Source: Bradyrhizobium amphicarpaeae
Lineage (GTDB): Bacteria > Pseudomonadota > Alphaproteobacteria > Rhizobiales > Xanthobacteraceae
NCBI RefSeq assembly: GCF_002266435.3
Contig: NZ_CP029426.2
Span: 6,540,001 to 6,604,000 of the forward strand
Length of the DNA: 64,000 nucleotides
Reading direction: 5' to 3'
The notes beneath the pieces were generated by a model. It saw only the letters and a list, made by a program, of their open reading frames with translations, did no database searches and was not told the origin of the DNA. How positions within the stretch are numbered: position 1 is the stretch's first letter; the number at the start of each line of letters is the position of its first letter. The translations under genes and the position numbers were made by a program. Positions 16,075 to 25,575 of the stretch are shown one piece after another.

Positions 16075-16419
16075 TCAAACTAACGGGCCGGCAGGCTGGA
16101 GGCTATTGATATCCGCCATCTCCAGCACCTTCCGCGGATACCCCTCGCGGGCGACCCGGATCATGGTGCGGTCGATCTGCTCGGTCGAGGTCACCAGCCG
16201 CGGCGAGATCCGGCGCAGCACCGACCAGAGTGGCCCGGTTGCGGCATCGACCGCCTGCACCCAGGCGGTCTTGGACCGGGCGCCGTGCAGCGGCTGGATC
16301 GCGCCGGGCCGGAACATGCAGGCAGCCCTGAACGCCAGCTTGAGCAGGTCGTTCTCGGTCCTGCCCTTGATCCGCGCCCACATTCGCGATCCCTGCTCGG
16401 TGGAATCCGTGCCGGCGCC
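16075..16419 (-). pseudogene. 3' remnant of an NAD(P)-binding epimerase-like gene
   Basis: The frame encodes GAGTDSTEQGSR-MWARIKGRTENDL...FRPGAIQPLHGARSKT...ADIN, which matches the C-terminal half of atypical SDR/epimerase proteins (about 220 aa) whose middle reads GTDSTEQGSRMWARVKGRTEN. The conserved part begins upstream of the Met at 16383, so no in-frame start explains it. About 20 codons further upstream there is an in-frame TGA (16479-16477). The Rossmann half (GATGMVGQG-type) is missing. Therefore a truncated, non-functional gene, probably a scar of rearrangement between DUF2948 and the hydrolase at 16503. Confidence 0.8.
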
Positions 16420-16502
16420 GAGCTCATGCAGCGACCGCCCTGTCGCAAGGATACACCGGTCGGCGTTTCCTTGCGATCAGGGCGATCTTGACGTGAGGCG
16501 CC

Positions 16503-17327
16503 TTACGCCTTGAAGAACGCCAGCAGGTCGGCGTTGATGGTTTCGGCGTGCGTGGTCGGCATGCCGTGCGGGAAACCCTTGTAGGTCTTCAGCGTACCAT
16601 TCTTCAGCAGCTTGGCCGACAGCGGCCCGGAATCGGCGTAGGGCACAATCTGGTCGTCGTCGCCATGCATCACCAGCACCGGCACGGTGATCTTCTTCAG
16701 ATCCTCGGTGAAGTCGGTCTGCGAGAACGCGACGATGCCGTCGTAATGCGCCTTGGCGCCGCCCATCATGCCCTGGCGCCACCAATTCTGGATCACCGCT
16801 TCCGACGGTTTGGCGCCGGGACGGTTGTAGCCGTAGAACGGGCCGGCGGGGAGATCGCGATAGAATTGCGTGCGACTGGCGGCGAGTTGTTTCTGCAGGT
16901 CGTCGAACACGCTCTTCGGCAGGCCGCCGGGATTGGCCGCGGTCTGCACCATCAGCGGCGGCACGGCGGAGAGGATCGCAGCCTTCGCCACCCGGCTCTC
17001 GCCGTGGCGGGCGATGTAGTGCACGACTTCGCCGCCGCCGGTGGAATGGCCGACATGGATGGCGTTCTTGAGGTCGAGATGCGCGGTGACGGCCGCGAGA
17101 TCGTCGGCGTAGTGATCCATGTCGTGGCCGTCGGAAACCTGCGACGAGCGGCCATGGCCGCGGCGGTCATGGGCGATGACGCGATAGCCGTTGTTGGCGA
17201 AGAAGATCATCTGCGCGTCCCAGTCGTCGGCCGACAACGGCCAGCCGTGGCTGAACACGATCGGCTGGCCACTGCCCCAATCCTTGTAGAAGATCTCGAC
17301 GCCGTCCTTGGTGGTGATGGTGGGCAT
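16503..17327 (-). CDS. Alpha/beta hydrolase, non-heme chloroperoxidase-like
   Basis: Protein of 274 aa with the oxyanion segment SHGWPLS (26-32), nucleophile elbow GHSTGG (Ser95), acid in [11 protein letters not shown] (about 220-230) and catalytic His in GFPHGM near the C-terminus. The overall pattern ([37 protein letters not shown]) is that of cofactor-free haloperoxidases/esterases of the CPO family. No signal peptide, so cytoplasmic. Natural substrate unknown; perhydrolase or esterase activity is typical. Stands alone, convergent with nothing obvious. Confidence 0.9.
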   Translation of the reverse strand: MPTITTKDGVEIFYKDWGSGQPIVFSHGWPLSADDWDAQMIFFANNGYRVIAHDRRGHGRSSQVSDGHDMDHYADDLAAVTAHLDLKNAIHVGHSTGGGEVVHYIARHGESRVAKAAILSAVPPLMVQTAANPGGLPKSVFDDLQKQLAASRTQFYRDLPAGPFYGYNRPGAKPSEAVIQNWWRQGMMGGAKAHYDGIVAFSQTDFTEDLKKITVPVLVMHGDDDQIVPYADSGPLSAKLLKNGTLKTYKGFPHGMPTTHAETINADLLAFFKA

Positions 17328-17455
17328 GATCGCTCTCTCTCAATGAAGCTCGGTTGCGTTGCGCGTGATCAGGCACGCGCCGACATTGCGCAGATAATCG
17401 CGCGGGATCCCGAATGCGACGCCACGCATCGACCGAGACCTTGAGAATCGTGTGA

Positions 17456-17965
17456 TCAGGCAAATGCCATCGGCTTGAAGCGGCGCCAGGCGCCGATGGT
17501 GAGCACGACGAAGAACACCAGCACGACGCCCTGCACCGCCGCGAACACCGGCCCCGACGGCGGCGCCGGCGCCACCGCCGGCGCGAGCGCGGCCAGCGCC
17601 GGCACCTTGAGGAACGACTGGATGACCAGCACGAAGACGTTGAAATACAGCGAGATCATCGCGGTCACGATATAGACCGGACGCCAGGCGCCCGCGAGCT
17701 TCATGGCATACAACGCGAAGCAGGCAATCGCGAGCAGCGCCAGCGAGATGATGCCGATGATGTGCGACGGCAGCAGCTTCTCGAACGGAAACAGGAAGCC
17801 GGTGGCGCTGGTCAGGATCGTGAAGGCCAGGAAGATCGCGGTCAGGCCCGGCATCGACTTCGAGCCGAGCAGGCCGAACATCACGACGAGCCCGGCCGCG
17901 ATGGCGATCAGACTGATGACGACATGGACCATCGTGAAGGCGGGCAAGCTCAAGCCAAGGACCAT
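17456..17965 (-). CDS. Four-helix integral membrane protein, unknown
   Basis: Protein of 169 aa with about five hydrophobic segments (9-30, 38-58, 64-86, 95-118, 138-158) and a Pro/Ala-rich periplasmic or cytoplasmic loop (VPALAALAPAVAPAPPSGP). No catalytic motif seen. Preceded by a clear AGGAGA ribosome site. I do not recognise a named family; similar small membrane proteins are common in Bradyrhizobium. The short leader region upstream (17966-18140) is relatively AT-rich and may hold its promoter. Confidence 0.75.
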   Translation of the reverse strand: MVLGLSLPAFTMVHVVISLIAIAAGLVVMFGLLGSKSMPGLTAIFLAFTILTSATGFLFPFEKLLPSHIIGIISLALLAIACFALYAMKLAGAWRPVYIVTAMISLYFNVFVLVIQSFLKVPALAALAPAVAPAPPSGPVFAAVQGVVLVFFVVLTIGAWRRFKPMAFA

Positions 17966-18142
17966 GACATCGTCTCCTGATCGTCCGGAATTAAAATTCA
18001 GGAGATTAGTATTACGACCCTCATGGGATTGCCACCTGCGTTGACGTCACATGCAGGTGCCCAGCCATGCGTCATCGTGCGAATCGAAAAACGCATTGGC
18101 TGAATTTTTTGCACCGCTGTCACAAACGACGGCAGTGGTTTG

Positions 18143-18226
18143 TAGCCCGGATGGAGCGCAGCGTAATCCGGGGCTCTCGCGAGCGGAAGCCGTTGTCCCG
18201 GATTGCGCTGCGCTCCATCCGGGCTA
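18143..18226. repeat. Long palindromic intergenic repeat (TAGCCCGGATGGAGCG type)
   Basis: A near-perfect 30-bp inverted repeat (left arm 18143-18172, right arm 18197-18226) around a 24-bp loop. Arms begin TAGCCCGGATGGAGCGCAGC and end with its complement. A diverged copy occurs at 23033-23116. Elements with this sequence are frequent between genes in Bradyrhizobium. Transcripts would form a strong hairpin. Confidence 0.85.
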
Positions 18227-18257
18227 CGATATCTTCGACGAAAGTTGAATCGAAATC

Positions 18258-18566
18258 TCACACGTCCTTGGTGTCGAAGATCAGCAGATCGGCACCGCCG
18301 CTCGCAAATTTCGACACGTCGCCTGCAGCCGCCTTGCCCGCTTCGCTGCCGAAGGCCTTCTGGATGTCGCCCACGCTGTCGAAGGTGAGAATGGCGACGA
18401 GATGAATCCCCGACGGTCCGGCGGGGGAGCCGACCGCGCCCGTGCTGACCGCGTAGTTCTTCAAGCCGGGAAGTTTCTTGGCGAGCGGAATGTGGGTCTC
18501 GGCATAATGCTTGTCGAAGGCGGCAGCATCCTTGGGCGTCTTGTAGAGCACGACGAGTTCGGCCAT
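18258..18566 (-). CDS. EthD-family small protein
   Basis: Protein of 102 aa of the dimeric alpha-beta barrel EthD superfamily: VLYKTPKDAAAFDKHYAETHIPLAKKLPGLKNY at the N-terminus, with the conserved HYxxxHxPLxxxLPG pattern, and a C-terminal FDTKDV. EthD-like proteins take part in degradation pathways (ethers, aromatics) or bind small molecules; no monooxygenase partner lies beside it. A GGGAGG ribosome site precedes the ATG. Confidence 0.85.
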   Translation of the reverse strand: MAELVVLYKTPKDAAAFDKHYAETHIPLAKKLPGLKNYAVSTGAVGSPAGPSGIHLVAILTFDSVGDIQKAFGSEAGKAAAGDVSKFASGGADLLIFDTKDV

Positions 18567-18693
18567 TTAATCCTCCCTTGGGAATGTTTGTTCTTTCCGC
18601 GCGCGATTGGCTTAGCGACGAGGCGATAGTCACGCATGACGCGGCGTCATGGCAAGCCTCATTCGACTTGCCATTCGCTTGACTTCTCGTTGC

Positions 18694-20406
18694 TCAAAGC
18701 GCCGGTTTTGCGGCGTCGCCGAGATAGCCGTGCAGCGAGGCCACGACCTGGGCGCCCTCGCCGATGGCGCCGCCGACCCGCTTGACCGAGCCGGAGCGGA
18801 CGTCGCCGACGGCATAGACGCCGGGCACCGACGTCTCGAGCGGCGCCACCAGCCTGCCCTGGTTCTGCTCGGACTGCGCGCCGGTCACGACGAAGCCGCC
18901 GCGATCGAGCGTCACGCCACAGCCGTCGAGCCAGGAGGTGGCGGGATCGGCGCCGACGAACAGAAACAGATTGCGGATGTCGGCAAAATCCTCGTCGTCG
19001 GACAGCCGGCTCTTCCAGCGGATGCGCCGCAGCAGCGCGGCCTCGTCGCCCTCGAGCGCACTGATCTCGGTGTTGAACATCAGTTCGATGTTCGGCGTCG
19101 CTTCGATGCGCTCGATGAGATAACGCGACATGCTGGCCCCGAGGCCACCGCCGCGGATGATCATCAGGACTTTCTTGGCGTGACCCGACAGGAACACGGC
19201 CGCCTGGCCCGCCGAATTGCCGGCACCGACCAGCGCGACCTCCTCGCCGGCGCACAGCTTCGCCTCGACGGGAGACGCCCAGTACCAGACGCCGCGTCCC
19301 TCGAACTTGTCGAGGTTCGCGATCTCCGGCCGGCGATAGCGTGCGCCGCTTGCGACCACGACCGAACGCGAACGCAAGGGGCTGCTGCCGTCGATCGCCA
19401 CCGCGAACGCTCCATCATGCCGCGTGCAGTCGAGCGACTTCACCGTCACGGGGATCATGATGTCGGCGCCGAATTTCTGCGCCTGGGTGAAAGCGCGCGC
19501 GGTCAGGGCCTGGCCGGAAATGCCGGTCGGAAAGCCCAGATAGTTCTCGATGCGCGCGCTGGCGCCGGCCTGGCCACCGAAGGCGCGGATGTCGAGCACC
19601 GCGACGGACAATCCTTCCGACGCTGCGTACACGGCGGTGGCGAGCCCGGCCGGGCCGCAGCCGACGACTGCGACGTCATAGACGCGATCGTCCTTGGCGC
19701 CGCCGATCATGCCGATGGCGCGGGCAAGCTCGGTCTCGTTGGGATTGCGCAGCACGGCGCCGTTGGGGGCAACGACCAGCGGCCAGTCTTCCGGCTTCGG
19801 TGAATAGCGCGCGATGACCTCGGCGGCATCACGATCCCTTGCGGGATCGAGCAGATGATGCGGCTGGCCGTTGCGGGTGAGGAAGCCCTGCAGCCGCACC
19901 ACGCCGGCGGAGTTCGACGGACCGATCAGCACCGGACCGCCCATGCCGTCCTGGATCAGATTGACCCGGCGCAGGATCAGCGCGCGCATGATGCGCTCGC
20001 CGAGTTCCGCTTCAGCGACCAGCAGCGCACGCAACCGCTCCGGCGGCAACAGCAGCGTTTCGACATCGCCCTCGGCGCGGCCGTCGACGAGCGCCGGCTG
20101 TCCCGAGAGCTGGCTGAGCTCGGCCAGAAATTGCCCCGGTCCCTGGTCGATGACAGGGGTCACGTGGCCGAGACCATCACGCTGGGTGATGGCGACATGG
20201 CCCTTCAGCACCACGAACATGCCGGGCCCGGGCTTTCCGGTCTCGAACAGGAACTCGCCGTCGGCATAGCTGCGGACTTCGCCGAAATGCCTGATGCGCT
20301 CGATCTCGGCGGGCGTCAGCGTCGGAAAGGTCTGCTCGGGGCGGATGAAGCGCGACATCCGCGCCTCACCGTCAGTTGCTTGCTGGCCGTTCTGCCCCAT
20401 CGTCAT
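18694..20406 (-). CDS. Cyclic-nucleotide-binding domain fused to thioredoxin-reductase-like flavoprotein
   Basis: Protein of 570 aa. Residues about 20-150 form a cNMP-binding/Crp-like domain (FLFETGKPGPGMFVVLKGHVAI, FLAELSQLSGQPALVD). Residues about 245-565 are a two-Rossmann pyridine nucleotide-disulfide oxidoreductase (VAVVGCGPAGLATAVYAASEG; VALVGAGNSAGQAAVFLSG; VPGVYAVGDVRSGSVKR). The position of the redox CxxC of thioredoxin reductase reads VWYWASPVEAKLC, so the disulfide pair is missing; it cannot be a classical thioredoxin reductase. The acceptor is unknown. The cNMP-like domain may sense ligand or simply regulate activity. Start could also be the Met at 20358. Confidence 0.88.
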   Translation of the reverse strand: MTMGQNGQQATDGEARMSRFIRPEQTFPTLTPAEIERIRHFGEVRSYADGEFLFETGKPGPGMFVVLKGHVAITQRDGLGHVTPVIDQGPGQFLAELSQLSGQPALVDGRAEGDVETLLLPPERLRALLVAEAELGERIMRALILRRVNLIQDGMGGPVLIGPSNSAGVVRLQGFLTRNGQPHHLLDPARDRDAAEVIARYSPKPEDWPLVVAPNGAVLRNPNETELARAIGMIGGAKDDRVYDVAVVGCGPAGLATAVYAASEGLSVAVLDIRAFGGQAGASARIENYLGFPTGISGQALTARAFTQAQKFGADIMIPVTVKSLDCTRHDGAFAVAIDGSSPLRSRSVVVASGARYRRPEIANLDKFEGRGVWYWASPVEAKLCAGEEVALVGAGNSAGQAAVFLSGHAKKVLMIIRGGGLGASMSRYLIERIEATPNIELMFNTEISALEGDEAALLRRIRWKSRLSDDEDFADIRNLFLFVGADPATSWLDGCGVTLDRGGFVVTGAQSEQNQGRLVAPLETSVPGVYAVGDVRSGSVKRVGGAIGEGAQVVASLHGYLGDAAKPAL

Positions 20407-20425
20407 GCTCGCTCATTCCAATTTC

Positions 20426-20614
20426 TCAAGTGCCGGCTTTGCCGGCGGCCCCCTCATTTAGGGAACCATCTTCATTCTGCGAGGGCTCCGTACCCGCGGC
20501 GCGTTCGCGCGCCTGCAGCTTGCGCCGCTTCAGGTTCTCGCGCAGCGCCGATTTCAGGCGGTCGTCCCGGGACGTCCTCGCCTGGTTCGTGCTCTTGTCG
20601 GTCTCGTCGGCCAT
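20426..20614 (-). CDS. Small charged hypothetical protein
   Basis: Protein of 62 aa, highly polar (SRDDRLKSALRENLKRRKLQARERA), no cysteine and no membrane segment. The KSALRENLKRRKLQARER core is a recurrent small-protein pattern in Bradyrhizobium and relatives. It lies 20 nt upstream of the cNMP-flavoprotein gene on the same strand and may be co-transcribed. Function unknown. Confidence 0.6.
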   Translation of the reverse strand: MADETDKSTNQARTSRDDRLKSALRENLKRRKLQARERAAGTEPSQNEDGSLNEGAAGKAGT

Positions 20615-20931
20615 GCCGGGTCCATATCAGCGATCGGCGGCAGGATGCCACCGAATGGCAACAGCTCAAGAGGCGAGCGCGATCCATTCGTGCGAAACGC
20701 GAAATGGATCGAATCCGATGCTTGGAGCAACTGACCAGTTGGCGGGGGATTTCGGAACCCGAATCGCCGGAAAGTCGGCAGTTTCGCGCCGAAACGTACC
20801 TTTTGGCCCCGATATCGACCCGATTTTCTCGGTTTGACCGGCCTAGCAAGCTTGCACAGGAGGGGGGCTTGTGGCAGATATCGCCCCGCTTGGTAGCGCC
20901 CCGTCGGGCGCCCGATTCTTCACCAGCACAT

Positions 20932-21006
20932 GCTGCCGTAGCTCAGTGGTAGAGCACTCCATTGGTAATGGAGAGGTCGACAGTTCAATCCTGTCTGGCA
21001 GCACCA
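20932..21006 (+). tRNA. tRNA-Thr (anticodon GGT)
   Basis: 75-nt cloverleaf with encoded CCA: acceptor GCTGCCG, D-arm AGCTCAGTGGTAGAGC, anticodon arm CTCCATTGGTAATGGAG (loop TTGGTAA, anticodon GGT), T-arm GACAGTTCAATCCTGTC, and 3' end GGCAGCACCA. All four stems pair (one G-U in the acceptor). Confidence 0.97.
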
Positions 21007-21080
21007 TTTTCCCATCGAAGCGAGCCCTGTTGAAAAGCCTTGCCTTTGACAGCGAGCCCGCAATAGCCACGGATGCGATC

Positions 21081-21431
21081 GTGATCACCCGTTCTCTGCC
21101 CTATGAAGGACTGCTCCACGAGATCGTCGAGCATAACGGCGTGCTCTATATCGGCGGCATCGTCCCTGACGATGCGGGGCTCGACATGACGGGCCAGGCC
21201 GACGACGTGCTGCGCCAGTTGAAGACCCTGCTCGATGGCGCCGGCTCCGATCTCTCCTGCGTTCTGCAGGTGACGATCTTCATGGCCGAACTCGCTGACA
21301 AGGCTGTATTCAACGAGGTGTGGAAGCGCTATTTCACCGCGGACCATCTGCCGGCGCGTGCGGCTGTCGGCGTTGCGGATCTCGGCCCGGGCGTCAAGCT
21401 GGAGCTGACAGCGATCGCCGCCCGCAAGTGA
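21081..21431 (+). CDS. RidA (YjgF/YER057c/UK114) family protein
   Basis: Protein of 116 aa. It carries YIGGIVPDD, the helix DVLRQLKTLLDGAGSDLSCVLQVTIFM and, near the end, LPARAAVGVADLGPGVKLELTAIA with the Arg and Glu that bind the imine/enamine intermediate in RidA deaminases. The start is a GTG at 21081 (VITRSLPYEG); no ATG precedes the conserved part in frame and the tRNA-Thr ends 75 nt upstream. Likely role: hydrolysis of reactive enamines such as 2-aminoacrylate in the cytoplasm. Confidence 0.88.
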   Translation: MITRSLPYEGLLHEIVEHNGVLYIGGIVPDDAGLDMTGQADDVLRQLKTLLDGAGSDLSCVLQVTIFMAELADKAVFNEVWKRYFTADHLPARAAVGVADLGPGVKLELTAIAARK

Positions 21432-21433
21432 TA

Positions 21434-22508
21434 CTCCGGCGACATCGCCGAGGCGCGACGCCTCAGTCATTTCTGTATTCACACATGTCTGTATTCACAC
21501 ATGAAGCAGCGTTCTCGCGGCATGAATCGCCCGAGTTTTACTCTCCTCTTTCGCCCTCTCTTGTGAAGAGAGCGCAGGGAAGACCGGGTGCCGGCTGGCA
21601 CCCATGACGCGCTGCGCGAAGAATTTGCACACGCAAATGCGCAAGCGGACGACAGGTGGGCCGGAAAACACCCGGCCTTCCCTGCGTGATGGGTTGACGG
21701 CCTATGCCTGCTCTCCCCGGAGCCGAATTCCTTCTGGCCTCCGTCACCTCCGCGAAAACCGATGCACACGTCCGGTTGGCCGATGCATCTTCGCGAAGGC
21801 TTGGCTGTAGCAACGACAGCCAGGACCACATGGTTTAGCCGTACGCGACGGCGCCGTTCGTCACACGGAGAAGGACCTCACGAGGTTCACCCGCCCTGGT
21901 CCCGCCTTGCCGTGCCCGACGCAGCCGCGTCCACCGCACCCCGACCCACGTTCGTTGCGACGTACGATCGCCCCTCTCCTCGGGCCGGGATGGCGGGAAT
22001 ATGCCGCAATTCCGAATTTCGATAAAGTAGAATATTTTTGCGGTGGGGGATTGACGGGATTTAGGCGTTTTGCCCGACGGGTCGCGATCGGGCTCAACCG
22101 GTAAGGTTAATTTTTCCTTTCGATTGTCGGTAAAATTTTATCCATTATCGTCCTTGTCATTGATGACGAACCAGAGGCTTCCAGAGTGCTTGCGTTTTGC
22201 CTGATCGTGGCCGGGACTGCGCTGCTTCTCTCCGGCATCGTTGCCTTCGGCTTTCATAGAAACTCGCTGCACTCGATGGCGCTGCTGTAGCCGTATCAGG
22301 GCGCGGGCTTGCGGGACGGGCGGATTGTCCGCAAGCGAGCGGCGCACTCCGTCATTGCGAGCCAACGGGTCCGCGCGAAGCGCGGCCCGATGACAGGCTC
22401 CGCGAAGCAATCCAGGATCTTTCCGCGGAAGGACTCTGGATTGCTTCGTCGCAAGGGCTCCTCGCAATGAAGAGTTGAGAGACCTCCGTCATCCCATCCT
22501 ACGCACGA
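21434..22508. other. 1.08-kb stretch without a convincing gene, containing repeat-like DNA
   Basis: No frame here shows protein-like composition. The block at about 21541-21960 (starting CTCCTCTTTCGCCCTCTC, rich in short complementary segments) resembles an element I have seen repeated, with spuriously annotated reading frames, in other Bradyrhizobium genomes. From about 22010 to 22150 the DNA becomes AT-rich (AGTAGAATATTTTTGCGG, TTTTTCCTTTCGATTGTCGG), and a short palindromic repeat occupies 22351-22470. Structural RNA, decayed mobile DNA or a multicopy repeat are all possible. Confidence 0.5.
22351..22470. repeat. Palindromic repeat (GTCATTGCGAG...CTCGCAATGA type)
   Basis: Outer arms GTCATTGCGAG and CTCGCAATGA with inner complementary blocks GCGAAGCAATCCAG and CTGGATTGCTTCGTCGC. 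A shorter, cleaner copy of the same family lies at 48847-48935. It sits just upstream of the stop of the cNMP protein gene and could form a strong RNA hairpin. Confidence 0.8.
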
Positions 22509-22985
22509 TCAATTGTCGTTATCCGCCGCGCGCCGCGCAAACCGATCGTCTGCCCGCCGCAACCGCCGGCACAGCTCGCGATTGATGTTCTGCAGCACGA
22601 TGACGTAGGCGTGGATGTCGGCCTTGTAACAGGCGTAGAGATTTTGCGCGGTCAGCTCGTACAGCAGCGTCGGACTTTCCGCGATAACCGTTGCTGAGCG
22701 GTTCTGCATCTCGATCAGCGTCATCTCGCCGAAGAAGTCACCGGGCTGCAGCACGGAGATCGGGATGACGCGGCCCGCCTTCGTCCGTTTGCTGACCGCG
22801 AGGCGGCCGGATTTGACGATGAACATCGAGCGGCCCGGCTCGCCTTCCGACACGACAATGCTGCCTGCCTCGAAGCTGCGCTCGACCAGCATGGAGATCA
22901 GGAGATCGAGGCTTCCGTCCGAAAGGCCGCCGAAGAACGGCGTCGCGAGCAGGAACGCTTTCAGATCGGGGGCGGGGACGGTCAT
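22509..22985 (-). CDS. Stand-alone cyclic-nucleotide-binding (Crp-like) domain protein
   Basis: Protein of 158 aa made almost only of a cNMP-binding beta-roll: FFGGLSDGSLDLLISMLVER, VVSEGEPGRSMFIVKSGRLAV, PGDFFGEMTLIEMQNRSATVIAES, followed by a helix (LQNINRELCRRLRRADDRF). The phosphate-binding cassette has FFGEMTLIEMQNRSAT, close to the consensus FGE(x)3(5)RSA. There is no DNA-binding helix-turn-helix, so it is not a transcription factor by itself; probably a ligand-sensing partner protein. Confidence 0.87.
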   Translation of the reverse strand: MTVPAPDLKAFLLATPFFGGLSDGSLDLLISMLVERSFEAGSIVVSEGEPGRSMFIVKSGRLAVSKRTKAGRVIPISVLQPGDFFGEMTLIEMQNRSATVIAESPTLLYELTAQNLYACYKADIHAYVIVLQNINRELCRRLRRADDRFARRAADNDN

Positions 22986-23032
22986 GGTGCGAAGTTACGC
23001 CGCGTCAATGGGGGCGGCAAGCAGAGCTGCGT

Positions 23033-23116
23033 GGCCGGACGAAGCGAACCGTAATCCGGGGCCGTCAACTACGGACGCAGTCGTCCCGGATTGCGCTTCT
23101 CTTCATCCGGGCTACG
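23033..23116. repeat. Diverged copy of the TAGCCCGGATGGAGCG palindromic repeat
   Basis: Left part GACGAAGCGAACCGTAATCCGGG and right part CCCGGATTGCGCTTC...CATCCGGGCTA match the element at 18143-18226 with several substitutions, the loop being different. It occupies most of the gap between the cNMP protein and the ferric-reductase-like gene. Confidence 0.75.
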
Positions 23117-23134
23117 AGTCTCGGCGCGGCCGTG

Positions 23135-23773
23135 TCACTGCCGCGCACCACTCTCCTCGCGCAGCGTCCTTCGCTTGCGCCACACCTGCAGGTCCATCAT
23201 GACCTTTGCAGTTGCTGCGACCACCAGCACGCACAGCACGGCCTTCGAGATCGTCTCCATCGTTCCCTCGATCAGGAGGCAATGGACCACGCTGCCCGCG
23301 ACGATGACGATCGCGAGCGGCATGTGAATGAAGCGCCATGTTCGCGGCCGCAGCTCCAACCGCCGGCGCAGGGACGCCAGCAGCGCAACAATGAAGATGG
23401 CCCACATCGCGGTGACGCCGAAGGGCGAGAACGGCGTCGGCGAAGTGTAGGTCAAGGCGTCGATCATGTCGGGCGGGCTGGTGATCCAGAGGCCGGCGAC
23501 GTGGACCAATACGGCCAGCACCAGCGCACCGCCGATCCAGTGATGGGCGCGCCGGCCGCGATAGGCCGACAGCGGCGGCAGATAGCCGCCGGTCAATAGC
23601 GGCTGCACCAGCACGAGACCGAGCGCGACGATCCCCGCGAATCCGGCGAGGATGTAGACCGGCCCGCGCCACGCGAGTTGCTCGCTTGTCGCAGCCAGTG
23701 CGACCGGCACGCCGATCGCCAGGGCAATGGCGACCCAGACCAGGATCACCCGCGCCGATCTCCAACCCGTCAT
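23135..23773 (-). CDS. Ferric-reductase-like transmembrane heme protein
   Basis: Protein of 212 aa with about six membrane helices. Histidines are spaced as in ferric-reductase/YedZ cytochrome b domains: HHWIGGALVLAVLVHVAGLW in one helix and RFIHMPLAIVIVAGSVVHC in another, giving two pairs that could hold hemes across the inner membrane. There is no FAD/NAD domain, so electrons must come from a partner. It follows the Tat-exported dioxygenase-like gene by 12 nt; the two probably work together on the periplasmic side. Confidence 0.82.
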   Translation of the reverse strand: MTGWRSARVILVWVAIALAIGVPVALAATSEQLAWRGPVYILAGFAGIVALGLVLVQPLLTGGYLPPLSAYRGRRAHHWIGGALVLAVLVHVAGLWITSPPDMIDALTYTSPTPFSPFGVTAMWAIFIVALLASLRRRLELRPRTWRFIHMPLAIVIVAGSVVHCLLIEGTMETISKAVLCVLVVAATAKVMMDLQVWRKRRTLREESGARQ

Positions 23774-23785
23774 TCGCCGGCCCGA

Positions 23786-24289
23786 TCAGGTCGGCTGCAG
23801 GACGAAATGTGCCTCGAGACTGCTTTCCTTGGCACTCCGCATGACCGGCCGCAGGAACACGGTCTTGAACTCGCCGCTGTCATAGGCGAGGTGGCCGTGC
23901 GGCTGGCCGAAGATCGGAATGATCTGCGGCATCTCGAGCCGGAACCTGCCGTCCTTGTCGGTGAGCGTGGCGCCGTGGCTCTGCGGCTCGTGCTCCTGGC
24001 CTTCGACCGTGTGCGCCCAGATCTGGATACGCTGGCCGGCGAGCGGCACGCCGTCACCGGCGCGGCGCACGGTGCCGCTCATCCAGAAGCCGCCCTTGCC
24101 GATGCGATCCACGACCGCCGCACCCTTGCGGTAATTATTGGCGCCGCCCGACATCGATTCGGTCGGAGCGAGGCCGTCGGCGCGGGCCGGCGAGAGGAGG
24201 CCGGGCACGACGGCCGCCAAAGCTCCGCTCACCAGAACCTTGCCGCCGGCGACGAGCATGTTGCGGCGATTGAGTAGGACCATGGTCAT
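23786..24289 (-). CDS. Tat-exported intradiol-dioxygenase-like protein
   Basis: Protein of 167 aa. The N-terminus NRRNMLVAGGKVLVSGALAA has a twin-arginine-like export signal. The rest is a beta-sandwich of the protocatechuate/catechol dioxygenase type: VPLAGQRIQIWAHTVEG, ATLTDKDGRFRLEMP and GQPHGHLAY (the His pair of the iron site). The usual Tyr ligands are not in their expected places, so catalytic activity is doubtful. The start at 24289 has a GGAGGAA ribosome site; longer starts do not. Co-transcribed with the ferric-reductase-like membrane protein, suggesting a periplasmic redox pair. Confidence 0.8.
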   Translation of the reverse strand: MTMVLLNRRNMLVAGGKVLVSGALAAVVPGLLSPARADGLAPTESMSGGANNYRKGAAVVDRIGKGGFWMSGTVRRAGDGVPLAGQRIQIWAHTVEGQEHEPQSHGATLTDKDGRFRLEMPQIIPIFGQPHGHLAYDSGEFKTVFLRPVMRSAKESSLEAHFVLQPT

Positions 24290-24551
24290 GTCGGTTCCTC
24301 CTGGCGGCCAACGCGATGGCCACGCCAACGATACAGCAGCGAACGCCAAACGCCCAGTTGCGGCGAAAGGCGCCACTGGCCGCAATAACGCTGTTGTGAA
24401 CGGTCGCGCGGGCAGCTTCGAGGAAGGGTCGAGCGGAAGCGACCAAACGCGTAGTGTTGGACGGAGAAGATGATGGGTTTCGCAAGCGCTCTACCTATCC
24501 TGCGCCCCGACACTACATAGGCTGGCATAGCTCCTTCGCATCGGTACCCCC

Positions 24552-25559
<1,008 letters not shown>

Positions 25560-25575
25560 GCGAGAGCGGAGGTCC

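Noticed and set aside
14155..16083. 642-codon plus-strand frame over hisD and DUF2948
   Set aside because: Antisense shadow of hisD and DUF2948, with shadow-like composition and no motif.
21479..21829. Two overlapping minus-strand frames (97 and 116 codons) in the non-coding stretch
   Set aside because: Both lie in the repeat-like block with Arg/Ser-rich low-information translation; similar spurious frames recur in this element elsewhere.
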